Below, piece after piece: positions 23,247 to 31,620 of a stretch of 64,000 nucleotides of DNA; positions within the stretch are counted from its first letter, which is position 1, and every line of letters begins with the position of its first letter. The notes under the pieces are model-generated. The model was not told the DNA's origin. It saw nothing but the letters and a program-made list of their open reading frames with translations, and did no database searches. The stretch is taken from positions 1 through 64,000 of the forward strand of contig JALGSV010000014.1 of NCBI GenBank assembly GCA_029821755.1, in the 5' to 3' direction. Position numbers and translations under genes: made by a program. This DNA is from Candidatus Zipacnadum vermilionense (GTDB taxonomy: Bacteria > Armatimonadota > Zipacnadia > Zipacnadales > Zipacnadaceae).

Positions 23247-24053
23247 ATGATCATCATCGGTGAACTCATCAACGGGACCCGCAAGCGCATCAAGCGAGCC
23301 ATTGCGGAACGCGACGACGCTTACATCACCAAGCTGGCCCAGCAGCAGGCGGAGAAGGGGGCGTCGTTCATCGACGTCAACCCCGGCACCATCGGAGATA
23401 AGGAAGTAGAGGACGCGGTGTGGCTGGTCAAGACCGCCCAGGCCGCCACGGACAAGCCGCTGTGCTTTGACACCCCCAACCCGGCGGCCATGGCCGCGGC
23501 GCTGGAGGCCTACGAGGGTTCCGCGGTGCCCATGATCAACTCCATCTCCCTGGAAAGCGAGCGGCTGGAGACCATGCTGCCGCTGGTCAAGGACGCCGGC
23601 TGCAACGTGGTGGCCCTGTCGCTGGGGGATGCCGGGATGCCCACCCGCGCCGGGGACCGGGAGAAGGCGGCCCTGCCGCTGATGGACCTGCTCATGGACC
23701 AGGCCGGGCTGCCGCCGGAGCGCATCTTCATGGACCCCATCATCACCCCGGTCAGCACCCAGGCCGAGGTGGTGGGCCTGATCTGCCAGGCCATCGCGGC
23801 CATCAAGAAGCACAACCCCCAGGCCCACGTGACCTCGGGGCTGAGCAACATCTCCTTCGGCCTGCCCAACCGCAAGCTGCTTAACCGGGTGGCGGTGACG
23901 CTGTTCATGCACGCCGGGATGGACTCGGCGGTGCTCGACCCGCTGGACGAGCGGATCATGGGCCAGATCTTCACCACCGAGACGCTGCTGTGCCGGGATG
24001 AGTACTGCATGAACTACCTGATGGCGTTCCGGGAAGGGCGGTTGGAGGTGTAG
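23247..24053 (+). CDS. Methyltetrahydrofolate:corrinoid methyltransferase (AcsE/MtrH-like)
   Basis: The 268-residue protein aligns end to end with Moorella AcsE (262 residues) as I remember it. Residues that bind the pterin or catalyse transfer are conserved: Asp in CFDTPN, Asn in PMINSIS, Asp in FMDPIITPV and Asn in GLSNISFGLPNR; the MIIIGELINGTRK N terminus is also typical. AcsE moves the methyl group of methyl-THF to a corrinoid iron-sulfur protein. No corrinoid protein or CODH/ACS lies in the window, so its acceptor must be encoded elsewhere or be a different corrinoid protein. ATG 23247 restores the family start. It completes the methyl branch after MetF. Confidence 0.9.
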   Translation: MIIIGELINGTRKRIKRAIAERDDAYITKLAQQQAEKGASFIDVNPGTIGDKEVEDAVWLVKTAQAATDKPLCFDTPNPAAMAAALEAYEGSAVPMINSISLESERLETMLPLVKDAGCNVVALSLGDAGMPTRAGDREKAALPLMDLLMDQAGLPPERIFMDPIITPVSTQAEVVGLICQAIAAIKKHNPQAHVTSGLSNISFGLPNRKLLNRVAVTLFMHAGMDSAVLDPLDERIMGQIFTTETLLCRDEYCMNYLMAFREGRLEV

Positions 24054-24135
24054 AGGCGGGATCCGGCGGCGCCGGCTTCCCTACCGCCGCTTCGGATCGG
24101 CGGCAGGGGGCTGGCGAGTATCGGAGGTGACGCTC

Positions 24136-24954
24136 GTGCGATTAGGCGGTCCCGTGTTCAACGTATCGTCGCCCGAGGAATGGGTGGCGGCGCATAGGGC
24201 GGAAGGGTACCGAGCGGCGTACTGGCCGGGCGTCGCCGAGGCGGAGGAAGGTGCCTATCTCCAGGCGGCGCAGGCGGCGGACCTGGTCATCGCCGAGGTG
24301 GGGGCGTGGAGCAATCCGCTCCATCCGGAGGAGGACAAGCGGCGCGAGGCGATCGTCCACTGTCAGCAGCAACTAGCCACCGCCGACCGCGTGGGTGCGC
24401 GCTGCTGCGTCAACATCGCCGGCTCGCGGGGCGAGAAATGGGACGGGCCGTGCGCCGACGATCTCAGGGAAGAGACCTTCGCGCTGATCGCGGACACCGT
24501 GCGCGAGATCCTCGATGCGGTCCGGCCCACACGCACCTTCTACACGCTGGAGACGATGCCGTGGATGTATCCCGATTCGCTGGAGAGCTACCAGCGGTTG
24601 GTCGGGGCCATTCACCGCCCGGGCTTCGCGGTGCATTTCGACCCGGCCAATCTCGTCAATTGCCCCTCCCGCTACTTCCGCAGCGGCGCGCTTATCACCG
24701 AATTCGCGTGCGCCCTGGGGCCGCTCATCCGCAGTTGCCATGCCAAGGACATACGGCTGGGAGAGGAGTTCACCGTGCACCTAAGCGAAGTGGCGCCGGG
24801 CGAGGGCGGGCTGGACCACCGTGCGTTCCTGCGGGCCGTGGCCGCGCTGGACCCTGACTTGCCGGTTATGCTGGAGCACCTCCCGCCGGAGAAGTACCCC
24901 GCGGCCGCCCGTCACCTACGCGAAGTGGCCGCAGCGGAGGGGTTGGACCTATGA
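24136..24954 (+). CDS. Sugar phosphate isomerase/epimerase-like TIM-barrel protein
   Basis: The 272-residue protein has features of the AP-endonuclease-2/xylose isomerase-like family: GARCCVNIAGSRGEKW, FYTLETMPWMYPDS (metal-binding Glu), GFAVHFDPANLVN, IRSCHAKDIRL and a final Glu in MLEHLP. A GTG start at 24136 is chosen because GGAGG at 24123-24127 lies 8 bp before it; the earlier in-frame GTG at 24127 overlaps that site. It overlaps the next gene by 4 bp (ATGA), so it probably acts with that dehydrogenase on a sugar or cyclitol. Its substrate is not predictable. Confidence 0.82.
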   Translation: MRLGGPVFNVSSPEEWVAAHRAEGYRAAYWPGVAEAEEGAYLQAAQAADLVIAEVGAWSNPLHPEEDKRREAIVHCQQQLATADRVGARCCVNIAGSRGEKWDGPCADDLREETFALIADTVREILDAVRPTRTFYTLETMPWMYPDSLESYQRLVGAIHRPGFAVHFDPANLVNCPSRYFRSGALITEFACALGPLIRSCHAKDIRLGEEFTVHLSEVAPGEGGLDHRAFLRAVAALDPDLPVMLEHLPPEKYPAAARHLREVAAAEGLDL

Positions 24955-25922
24955 CCTCTACGACGTTACCGCAGCTTGCGGTGACGGGGCCGGAACGAAT
25001 CGAACTGGTGGACTCGCCGCGCTCGCCGCTGGGGCCCGCGCAGGTGGCGGGACCCACGCTGGTCACGCTGGTGAGTCCGGGCACCGAACTGGCCTGGGCC
25101 TACACGGCGCCGCAGGGGTTCCCGTTGCATCCCGGCTACGCGGCCGTCTTTCAGGTGGAGGAGGTCGGCCCGGAGGCGAGCAGACTGGCGCCCGGGGAGG
25201 TGGCTCTATGCATGGGGCCCCATGCCGGCTGGCAGCAGGTAGAAGCGGCCGACACAATCCCGCTGCCGGCGGGCCTGCCGCCGGAGCATGGCGCCTGCGC
25301 GCGGCTGATGGGCGTAAGCATGAGCACGCTCACGACGACGAGCGCGCGGCCGCCTGAGCCGGTGGGGGTCACTGGTCTGGGGCCTATCGGGCATTTCGCT
25401 GCGCAGATCTTCCAGGCGGCGGGGTATGAGGTAGTCGCGGTTGATCCCTTGGTCGCCCGGCGCGACTACGCTCGGGGCGCCGGGGTGGTCCGGGTGGCTG
25501 AGACACTGCCCAGTGATGGGGAGTTCGCGCTGATCATGGATTGCTCCGGGCACGAAGGGGCGGCCCTGGATGCCTGCCGCTGCGTGCGTCAGGGCGGCGA
25601 GGTGGTGCTGATCGGCACTCCGTGGGCGCGCCGGACCGACCTCACGGCCCACGAACTGCTCCACGCGATCTTCCACCGCTACGTTCACCTGCGCAGCGGC
25701 TGGGAATGGGAAGTGCCGCTGCATCCCGCGCCCTTCCGGCACAACAGCATCCTGGGACAGTTCACCGGTGCTTTGCGCTGGCTGGCCGAGGGCCGCATCG
25801 TGGTCGACGGACTCTACACCCTACACGTGCCGTCTGAGGCGCAGGAGGTCTATCAGGCGCTCCTCCACCGCCGGGCGGACCGTCTGTTGGCGATGTTCGA
25901 TTGGCGAGGTTCTTCTCTCTGA
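24951..25922 (+). CDS. Medium-chain dehydrogenase/reductase (zinc alcohol dehydrogenase-like)
   Basis: The 323-residue protein has the MDR layout: N-terminal barrel (LVTLVSPGTELAW, FPLHPGYAAVFQVEEVG) and a Rossmann domain with GLGPIGHFAAQIFQAAGYEVVAVDP. The usual catalytic zinc Cys and structural Cys cluster are not evident, so it may be a zinc-free reductase like those acting on sugars (bacteriochlorophyllide or scyllo-inosose dehydrogenase-like forms share the SPGTEL motif). It is coupled to the preceding isomerase-like gene by a 4-bp overlap. It is likely a two-step sugar or cyclitol oxidation pair. Confidence 0.8.
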   Translation: MTSTTLPQLAVTGPERIELVDSPRSPLGPAQVAGPTLVTLVSPGTELAWAYTAPQGFPLHPGYAAVFQVEEVGPEASRLAPGEVALCMGPHAGWQQVEAADTIPLPAGLPPEHGACARLMGVSMSTLTTTSARPPEPVGVTGLGPIGHFAAQIFQAAGYEVVAVDPLVARRDYARGAGVVRVAETLPSDGEFALIMDCSGHEGAALDACRCVRQGGEVVLIGTPWARRTDLTAHELLHAIFHRYVHLRSGWEWEVPLHPAPFRHNSILGQFTGALRWLAEGRIVVDGLYTLHVPSEAQEVYQALLHRRADRLLAMFDWRGSSL

Positions 25923-25992
25923 CCCTCTCGCGCGCCCGTGGCGAGGGAGGCACCCGGTCGGGAAAGCGTTCCGCGCTGCCAAGGAGTGCCCC

Positions 25993-27288
25993 ATGTCCGA
26001 CGACCTTTTGTACCAGTCCCTGCTCACCCAGATTGCCGAGATCCGCGCCGTGGACAGCCATGCCCACCTGGACCCGGAGGCCGAGCACCTCACCCGACCG
26101 CTGGATGCGCTGACGCTGTTCCGCAACTACGCGCCAGGCGATTTGATGACTCTGGGGTGCCCAGCGGACGTGATGGAGCGTATCTGCGACGCGGAGGCGG
26201 GGACGATCGCCGAGCGCTGGGAGCAGCTGGCGCCGTACTGGCCCCAGCTGCGCAACGGGTCCTATGCCCGGCTGTGGGAGCGCACCGTGCGGGAACTGCT
26301 GGGCTGTCCCCGCCTCAACGCGGCAGGCCTGGAGCAGGCCACCGAGCGGCTGCGCGAGCTGCTCCAGCCGGGGTGGTACCGCGAGCTGCTCCGGGACCGG
26401 TGCAACCTGGAGGTGTGCCTGCTGGACCGAGATTGCATGGAGGGACCCGGCTGCAGCCTCGTCCAGGCGGACGGAGAGCTGATCCGGCCGGTGGTGCGCA
26501 ACGAGGACTTCCTGCAAGTGCTGAACCGGGCCGACCTGGGGCGGCTGGAGGAGCGCCAGGGGCAGTCGGTGCACACGCTGGAGGACTTGGCGGCGTTGCA
26601 GACGGCCTTCTTGGAGGACGCCCACCGGCAGGGCGCGGTAGGGCTGAAGTTCGGGCTGGCCTATCGTCGCTCCCTGCTGGTGGAGAACCCCACCCACCAG
26701 GAGGCGGAGGCGTGCTTCCGGCGGCTGTGCTCCGAGCGCGGGGACGGGATCGGCTACGATGAAGCCAAGCCGCTGCAGGATTGGCTGCTCCGGCGCTCGC
26801 TGGAGGTCTGTGAGGACCTGGACATGACGGCCGTCTTCCACACCGGCCTGCAGGCGGGCGGCAAGAACCTGCTGGCCAACAGCGACCCGACGCTGCTCAA
26901 CAACCTCTTCCTGGAGTACCCCCGCGTGCGATTCGACTTGTTCCACGCGGGCTTCCCCTACGTCCGCGAGTGCGGAGTGCTGGCGAAGTACTTCGCCAAC
27001 GTGTGGGCCGATATGGCCTGGGCACATTTCATCTCGCAAGCGGGCGCGCAGCAGTGGATGCTGGACTGGCTGGACTATGTGCCGGCAGGGAAGATTATCG
27101 GCTTTGGCGCGGACCTGGGAGATGTGGAGATGACCTGGGGGGCACTGACCATGGCGCGGGAGAACCTGGCGGCGGTCCTGGCCGAGCGAGTGCGGCGAGG
27201 CTACGACACCGAGGAGCAAGCGGTGGACCTGGCGCGGGTGATGCTGCGCGAGGCGCCGGGGGAGTGCTACCGGCTGGGGCTGTCGTAG
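25993..27288 (+). CDS. Amidohydrolase-superfamily protein (paralog of 14624-15901)
   Basis: The 431-residue TIM-barrel protein has the H-x-H motif VDSHAHLDPE, the second-shell FHTGLQAGGKN, RFDLFHAGFPY, and a late Asp in GFGADLGDVEM. It is paralogous to the gene at 14624 but lacks that gene's duplicated loop. Proteins of this type include uronate isomerase-like enzymes and metal-dependent lactonases or decarboxylases. It follows the isomerase/dehydrogenase pair by 70 bp, so it could act on their product. ATG 25993 follows AAGGAG. Confidence 0.8.
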   Translation: MSDDLLYQSLLTQIAEIRAVDSHAHLDPEAEHLTRPLDALTLFRNYAPGDLMTLGCPADVMERICDAEAGTIAERWEQLAPYWPQLRNGSYARLWERTVRELLGCPRLNAAGLEQATERLRELLQPGWYRELLRDRCNLEVCLLDRDCMEGPGCSLVQADGELIRPVVRNEDFLQVLNRADLGRLEERQGQSVHTLEDLAALQTAFLEDAHRQGAVGLKFGLAYRRSLLVENPTHQEAEACFRRLCSERGDGIGYDEAKPLQDWLLRRSLEVCEDLDMTAVFHTGLQAGGKNLLANSDPTLLNNLFLEYPRVRFDLFHAGFPYVRECGVLAKYFANVWADMAWAHFISQAGAQQWMLDWLDYVPAGKIIGFGADLGDVEMTWGALTMARENLAAVLAERVRRGYDTEEQAVDLARVMLREAPGECYRLGLS

Positions 27289-27313
27289 GGGTGGGGGCCA
27301 GGAGTGAGGCGCC

Positions 27314-28492
27314 CTACGGCGCCACTACCGTCCGCGGCTGCTCCAGGCGGCAGGCTACCTCGGCCAAGCCCAACTCCAGCGTACGCTCCAGGACCTCCTC
27401 GCCGCGGTAGCCAGTCACCATCTCCCGCGGGTTGTCGGTCACCTCTCCCCCCCGGTGCAGCAGTACTGCCAGATTGCCCTCCCGTTCCTCACGCCGGACC
27501 TCCCCCGGCCCGACCACGGCATAGCCCGAGCCGTGCGGCAGTAGCCTCGCCTCGGCCAGACGGTCCGCCGCGCCCAGGGACTGCGCGCGCTCCAGTAGCC
27601 CGGTCCGCTCCAAGACCTCCTTACCAATCCGCTGTCGCCCACGCAAGAGATAAGCCGGCTCGTCGCGACGGACCATAAAGGGCAAGAGTTCCGCGGGGTT
27701 GAGCACGGGATGGCAGCCGAGGTACATCTCCCCCGGCGAGGTCAGGCCCTGGTGGAAATCGTTGCTGATCACCTGCACCGGGCCGAAGAGGCGCTCGGCG
27801 AGGTGCACCCGGCGAACGGCGGCGAAGCGCTCCGCCTGGCGGTGGGTACGATAGTAGATCTGGGCGGCCTCGCCGACCAGCACGTCGAGCGGACCCCAGG
27901 GGGTGGCGAAATGCCGCGCAGCCCGGCGCAGAGCGGCGCTGCGGTCCCAGTACAGTCCCCAGCCGTAGGGGTTGTCGTCGCGCAGTTCGGGAGCGGCCCC
28001 GTGCAGGACAGCGATGAACGGCGGTAGAGCACCGTCTCCCGGCGCCGTGTAGACATTGACGAAGTGATTGCTCCGATCCAGGTCAAACTCCAGCTTGATC
28101 CCCTCGACGTGCCCCGGATTCTGCCGCAGGTCGGTCACCCGCCCGCGTAGGACCGCCGCGTCGGGCACCTCGCTCATCCCCGCCACCAGCATGCCGCAGA
28201 CATTGGGCTTGACCTGCAGCACCACCAGAGGCTCGCCCTCCCCGCGCCAGTCCACCTTTCCTCCGTAGGCGAAGCCCATCTCCCAGCGCGGCAGGTTGCG
28301 GGTGACGGTCATGTCCGGACCGCCCAAGAACAAGGCGTCCGCTGCCCGCCCCAGCTCCGCCTGGACCCAGTGGATCTTGGCCAGGCCCAGGGCGGTGTTG
28401 GCCAAGCACAACTCTGTAGCCAGGTCCGGGACCCCCAGCGGGAAGATGTACTGCTCGGCGCGCGCCAGTGTCAGGTTAGCGGAATTGGTCAT
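27314..28492 (-). CDS. Conserved hypothetical protein; possible degenerate RtcB relative
   Basis: The 392-residue product was not recognised by direct comparison. Read N to C it echoes RtcB (RNA 3'-phosphate ligase) motifs in the right order: PNVCGML for D-x-GCGM, LDRSNHFVNVY for GGGNHF, FIAVLHGA for LHSGSRG, NDFHQG for CHHNxV, PAYLLRG for SYIVRG, and SLGAAD for SHGAGR. Most metal ligands and the guanylylated His are lost or changed. So it is either a non-catalytic RtcB-like protein or the resemblance is chance. It is transcribed away from the PilB-like gene, with a foldback element between them. No partner gene is apparent. Confidence 0.7.
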   Translation of the reverse strand: MTNSANLTLARAEQYIFPLGVPDLATELCLANTALGLAKIHWVQAELGRAADALFLGGPDMTVTRNLPRWEMGFAYGGKVDWRGEGEPLVVLQVKPNVCGMLVAGMSEVPDAAVLRGRVTDLRQNPGHVEGIKLEFDLDRSNHFVNVYTAPGDGALPPFIAVLHGAAPELRDDNPYGWGLYWDRSAALRRAARHFATPWGPLDVLVGEAAQIYYRTHRQAERFAAVRRVHLAERLFGPVQVISNDFHQGLTSPGEMYLGCHPVLNPAELLPFMVRRDEPAYLLRGRQRIGKEVLERTGLLERAQSLGAADRLAEARLLPHGSGYAVVGPGEVRREEREGNLAVLLHRGGEVTDNPREMVTGYRGEEVLERTLELGLAEVACRLEQPRTVVAP

Positions 28493-28865
28493 GTGCGTAC
28501 GGACACCCTTCTACTATGGTATGCAGTAGTTATTCGACGTCCGAAGGCAAAGACCTGTTCGGGTGGGGGGGGCGGTCGGTTCCCCGGAGGGGCCGTGTCG
28601 ACTTGCGCACGCAGAGCGCAAGGAGGCCGGCCCCGGACGCTTGGCAGACCTCCGACGTACTGCTCCGGTACTGACTGTCTCCCGGGGTCCCCTCGCCGAC
28701 GGCCAGCGGCTACGGCCTTGGGGCGTCGTCGGCGTCTGGGCGGGGGCCGGCCTCCTTGCGCGCCCTTGGCGCGCAACTCGACGCGGCCCCTCCGTGGGAG
28801 GAGGTGCTCCGACCCCGTCGGTGGAATTGTTCTCTACACCATTTCCGCCCAAGAGGTGATCTACC
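28493..28865. other. Divergent intergenic region holding foldback element E1
   Basis: This 373-bp gap separates divergently transcribed genes and has no credible coding frame. Its main content is the foldback element at 28586-28793. The remaining 92 bp on the left carry the leader of the minus-strand gene, and the right 72 bp include AAGAGGTGAT, the ribosome-binding site of the TTG-start pilB-like gene. Confidence 0.7.
28586..28793. repeat. Foldback element family E, copy 1 (208 bp)
   Basis: The ends are inverted repeats of about 50 bp. Each arm has an outer box (GGAGGGGCCG(T/C)GTCGA), a private hairpin and an inner box GGAGGCCGGCCCC. The left hairpin is TTGCGC-ACGCAGA-GCGCAA (28603-28621); the right one pairs TTGCGCGCC with GGCGCGCAA-like arms (28756-28776). 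The interior (28635-28742) shares a motif near GC(A/T)TTGGCA with copy 2 at 46189. No transposase frame is present. It resembles a MITE or a structured RNA gene. Confidence 0.85.
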
Positions 28866-30656
28866 TTGCCGACAATTGACGACCACAGCCTGGTGCAGAG
28901 CCTGCTGCGCATGGGATTAGTCAATGAGGTACAGATCGAGGAGGCCCAAGAGGAGGCCGAGCGCTCCGGCAGCAACCTGGCCCAGGTGCTGCTGCGACTG
29001 GGGTACATCTCGGCCCGTGAAATCGCGCAGGCCGTGGAATCGACTGCGCCAGAGCCGTCCGAACTGGAAAGCGTGGTCAACGTCGGCCTGGACGAGGGCG
29101 CCCTGGCCGCCCAGACCGCCGGCGGTAAGGCCTCTCTGTCCTCCTACGACATCGATCCCGCCGCGGTCCGAGCCATCCCCCGCTCCCTGGCCGACGAATA
29201 CCAGGTGCTACCCATCAGCATCTCCAACGAGCGCATCCTCTTGGCCATGGCCGATACCACCAACGTACTAGCTATCGACGCCGTACGCATGCACAGCCGG
29301 CGCCGAGTAGAGCCGGTGGAAGTCAATGCGGAGGAATTGTCCCAGGCCATCGAGCGTTACTACACCGAGGCGGCGCGGCAGAAGGCGGCTATCGCCCAGA
29401 AGGCGCGGGACCTGTCGGCCTCGGCAGTGGATCTGGGCGAGGGGCACGGCGGGGATCGGGAGATGCTCGGGATGCTGGACCAGGCGCCCATCGTACGGGT
29501 GGTCGAGTCCATCGTCCGCGAGGCCGTTCGCCAGAACGCCTCGGACATCCACGTGGAGCCACGCAGCGACTACCTGCAAATCCGCTATCGCATCGACGGT
29601 GTGCTGCAGACCCAGACCACACTGAAGAAGGACATGCAGCAGTACATCATCTCCCGCATCAAAATCCTGGCCGAAGAGGACATCTCCGAGACCCGCAAGC
29701 CGCAGAGCGGCCGGTTCGAGTTCGTGCTGGATGACCGCCCCATTGACCTGCGCGTGTCCACCCTGCCCACCTTCTGGGGGGAGAAGGCTGTCCTGCGTCT
29801 GCTGGACAAGAGCCGCGTCCTCGTCTCCCTGTCGCACCTGGGTTTTCTGCCGGAGATGCAGGAGCAATTCGAGCGGCTGTTACGCATGCCGCAGGGGCTG
29901 ATCCTGGTCACCGGCCCCACCGGAAGCGGCAAGTCCACCACCCTCTACGCGGCGCTGCACACCATCAACGATGAGACCAAGAACATCACCACGGTCGAGG
30001 ACCCCATCGAGTACGAGGTGGAGGGCCTTAACCAGGTGCAGGTACTTCCCTCCATCGGCGTGGATTTCTCCGCCGCCCTGCGAGAGATTCTCCGCCAGGA
30101 CCCGGACGTGATCCTGGTCGGCGAAATCCGCGACCTGGAGACGGCGCAGATGACTTTTCGCGCCGCCATGACCGGCCACCTGGTCCTCAGCACTCTGCAC
30201 ACCAACGACGCCCCCAGCGCGGCAACGCGTCTGGCCGACATGGGGATACCGCCGTACATCGTCGGCTCCTCGCTAACCGGGGTACTGACCCAGCGGCTGG
30301 TCCGGCGCATCTGCACCAAGTGCCGGGCCCCGCACCAACCTACGCCGCAGGAGTTGAGCGCCCTGGGCCTGGCCCAGGAGGGGGCGACCAAGATCAAGTT
30401 CTACTGGGGCCGGGGCTGTCAGCACTGCCGTAATACCGGCTACACCGGCCGGGTAGCGGTGTACGAGCTGCTGGTGATGAACGACGAGATCCGCCGCGCC
30501 CTGTCCAAGGGCGAGGACGCCTCGGTCCTGCGCAACATCGCCCTGCGCACCGGCATGAAGCCCTTGCGCTACGACGGCCTGGCGAAGATTCACCAGGGCA
30601 TAACCACGGCCCAGGAGGTCATCAACGTGACCTTCGCGCCGGATACGATGGGGTGA
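28866..30656 (+). CDS. Type IV pilus / type II secretion assembly ATPase (PilB/GspE)
   Basis: The 596-residue protein has an N-terminal MshEN-type region (residues 1-160, beginning LVQSLLRMGLVN), then the secretion ATPase domain: ASDIHVEPR, Walker A GPTGSGKST near residue 350, Asp box, Walker B ILVGEIRDLETA, and LSTLHTND. A zinc tetracysteine knuckle follows (CTKC near 482 and CQHC near 518). It powers pilin polymerisation at the inner membrane. Translation starts at TTG 28866, supported by AAGAGGTGAT 7 bp upstream. A prepilin gene lies 5 kb downstream, but no pilC or pilT is visible. Confidence 0.95.
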   Translation: MPTIDDHSLVQSLLRMGLVNEVQIEEAQEEAERSGSNLAQVLLRLGYISAREIAQAVESTAPEPSELESVVNVGLDEGALAAQTAGGKASLSSYDIDPAAVRAIPRSLADEYQVLPISISNERILLAMADTTNVLAIDAVRMHSRRRVEPVEVNAEELSQAIERYYTEAARQKAAIAQKARDLSASAVDLGEGHGGDREMLGMLDQAPIVRVVESIVREAVRQNASDIHVEPRSDYLQIRYRIDGVLQTQTTLKKDMQQYIISRIKILAEEDISETRKPQSGRFEFVLDDRPIDLRVSTLPTFWGEKAVLRLLDKSRVLVSLSHLGFLPEMQEQFERLLRMPQGLILVTGPTGSGKSTTLYAALHTINDETKNITTVEDPIEYEVEGLNQVQVLPSIGVDFSAALREILRQDPDVILVGEIRDLETAQMTFRAAMTGHLVLSTLHTNDAPSAATRLADMGIPPYIVGSSLTGVLTQRLVRRICTKCRAPHQPTPQELSALGLAQEGATKIKFYWGRGCQHCRNTGYTGRVAVYELLVMNDEIRRALSKGEDASVLRNIALRTGMKPLRYDGLAKIHQGITTAQEVINVTFAPDTMG

Positions 30657-30670
30657 GGGCGGATTCCGAG

Positions 30671-30695
30671 GTAGCGCAGGCTTCCAAGCCTGAGG
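30671..30695. repeat. Family A repeat
   Basis: GCGCAGGCTTCCAAGCCTGAG is a single hairpin copy of the family A repeat, between the pilB-like gene and the HNH nuclease gene. Confidence 0.65.
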
Positions 30696-30713
30696 ACGGG
30701 AAGGTGCAGAGCC

Positions 30714-31412
30714 TTGCTCAGACCGGGTGACATACTGTCCTACGTGGAAATGTGCAGCATTGAAGCGACCAGCAGCCTCCAGAGGGGGATGAACTTTCGC
30801 CTGCGCCCGACGCACAGCGTCGTCCTGATGAACCGGCGGCCCGGGGCGCCCTACGCTAACGGGATGGACGCCGAAGGTCGGACCTTGGTCTACGAGGGCC
30901 ACGACGTGCCCCAAACGTCAAAGACGCCGCTCCCAAAGACTGTGGACCAGCCGGCGGCGACGCCGAGGGGTAGGCCGACTCAGAACGGCCTGTTCCTGGC
31001 AGCCGCTGGGCGTTACCGCGAGGGACTTGCGCCGCCCGAGAAAGTGCGGGTCTACGAGAAGATCAAGACAGGCATCTGGGTCTACAATGGCGTCTTCAAC
31101 CTCGTGGATGCCCGGACCGAGTCGAGCGGCGGCAGACTGGTCTTCAAGTTCCGGCTCGAACTGAGCGAACAGGAGGTCGGTGAGGACGTCCCTGGCGCGA
31201 CCGACCTCCCGCACACCCGGATGATCCCGACGAACGTAAAGCTGGCGGTGTGGAAGAGGGACGGCGGCAAATGCGTGGTCTGCGGTAGTCGTAACAACTT
31301 GCACTTCGATCACGACATCCCCTTCTCCAAGGGGGGCTCCTCTCTGGTCGCCGCCAACGTACAGCTCATGTGCGCTCGACACAATCTGGAGAAACGGGAC
31401 GCCATCGTGTAG
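30714..31412 (+). CDS. HNH endonuclease with N-terminal accessory domain
   Basis: The C-terminal 55 residues form an HNH domain: LAVWKRDGGKCVVCGSRNN, LHFDHDIPFSKGGSS, NVQLMCARHNLEKRD, with Cys pairs and the catalytic His. The N-terminal 130 residues include PTHSVVLMNRRPGAPYANGM and TLVYEGHD, which recall SRA/YDG-type modified-base readers found in McrA-like restriction enzymes. Together this suggests a modification-dependent nuclease, though the reader assignment is weak. The start is a TTG at 30714 with AAGGTG upstream. No methylase is adjacent, so it is an orphan. Confidence 0.8.
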   Translation: MLRPGDILSYVEMCSIEATSSLQRGMNFRLRPTHSVVLMNRRPGAPYANGMDAEGRTLVYEGHDVPQTSKTPLPKTVDQPAATPRGRPTQNGLFLAAAGRYREGLAPPEKVRVYEKIKTGIWVYNGVFNLVDARTESSGGRLVFKFRLELSEQEVGEDVPGATDLPHTRMIPTNVKLAVWKRDGGKCVVCGSRNNLHFDHDIPFSKGGSSLVAANVQLMCARHNLEKRDAIV

Positions 31413-31480
31413 GCAGATGGGCTGCAGTCGGCGGCGGGCCGGATACTTCCAGCCGCTCATCCTAACCCCTCCCCGCTCCC

Positions 31481-31510
31481 TTGACATCCCCTCCCCCCTG
31501 CCTCTACAAT
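31481..31510 (+). promoter_or_regulatory. Sigma-70-type promoter of the CDF transporter gene
   Basis: TTGACA (31481-31486) and TACAAT (31505-31510) are separated by 18 bp. Transcription would start near 31517, immediately before the candidate riboswitch. This is the clearest consensus promoter in the window. Confidence 0.75.
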
Positions 31511-31516
31511 GATCTC

Positions 31517-31620
31517 AGACCAGGCGCCGCCCAGTGGGGCGGAGGGCCGGGCCTGAGGCAGACACTCGGGCAGCGGGCATGGGGCTCCGTGGGACTAGCC
31601 GTCCCAGGGAGCCTTTTTTG
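31517..31620 (+). promoter_or_regulatory. Candidate NiCo (czcD-type) riboswitch with terminator expression platform
   Basis: The leader begins near ACCAGGC, has a hairpin CCGCCC-AGTG-GGGCGG, then GGGCCGGGCCTGAGGCAGAC and later GCGGGCATGGGG. This order (CAGGC, hairpin, CCGGGC, GGCA-AGA, GGG-CA) follows the NiCo aptamer as I remember it, though the last helix is unclear. A strong terminator hairpin with six T follows, and a CDF metal exporter gene starts 18 bp later; NiCo riboswitches typically control such genes. A known riboswitch class is likely but unproven. Confidence 0.5.
31583..31619 (+). terminator. Intrinsic terminator / riboswitch expression platform
   Basis: GGCTCCgTGGGAC-tagcc-GTCCCAgGGAGCC followed by TTTTTT. 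It lies upstream of the CDF start codon, so it must be conditional for the gene to be expressed. Confidence 0.85.
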
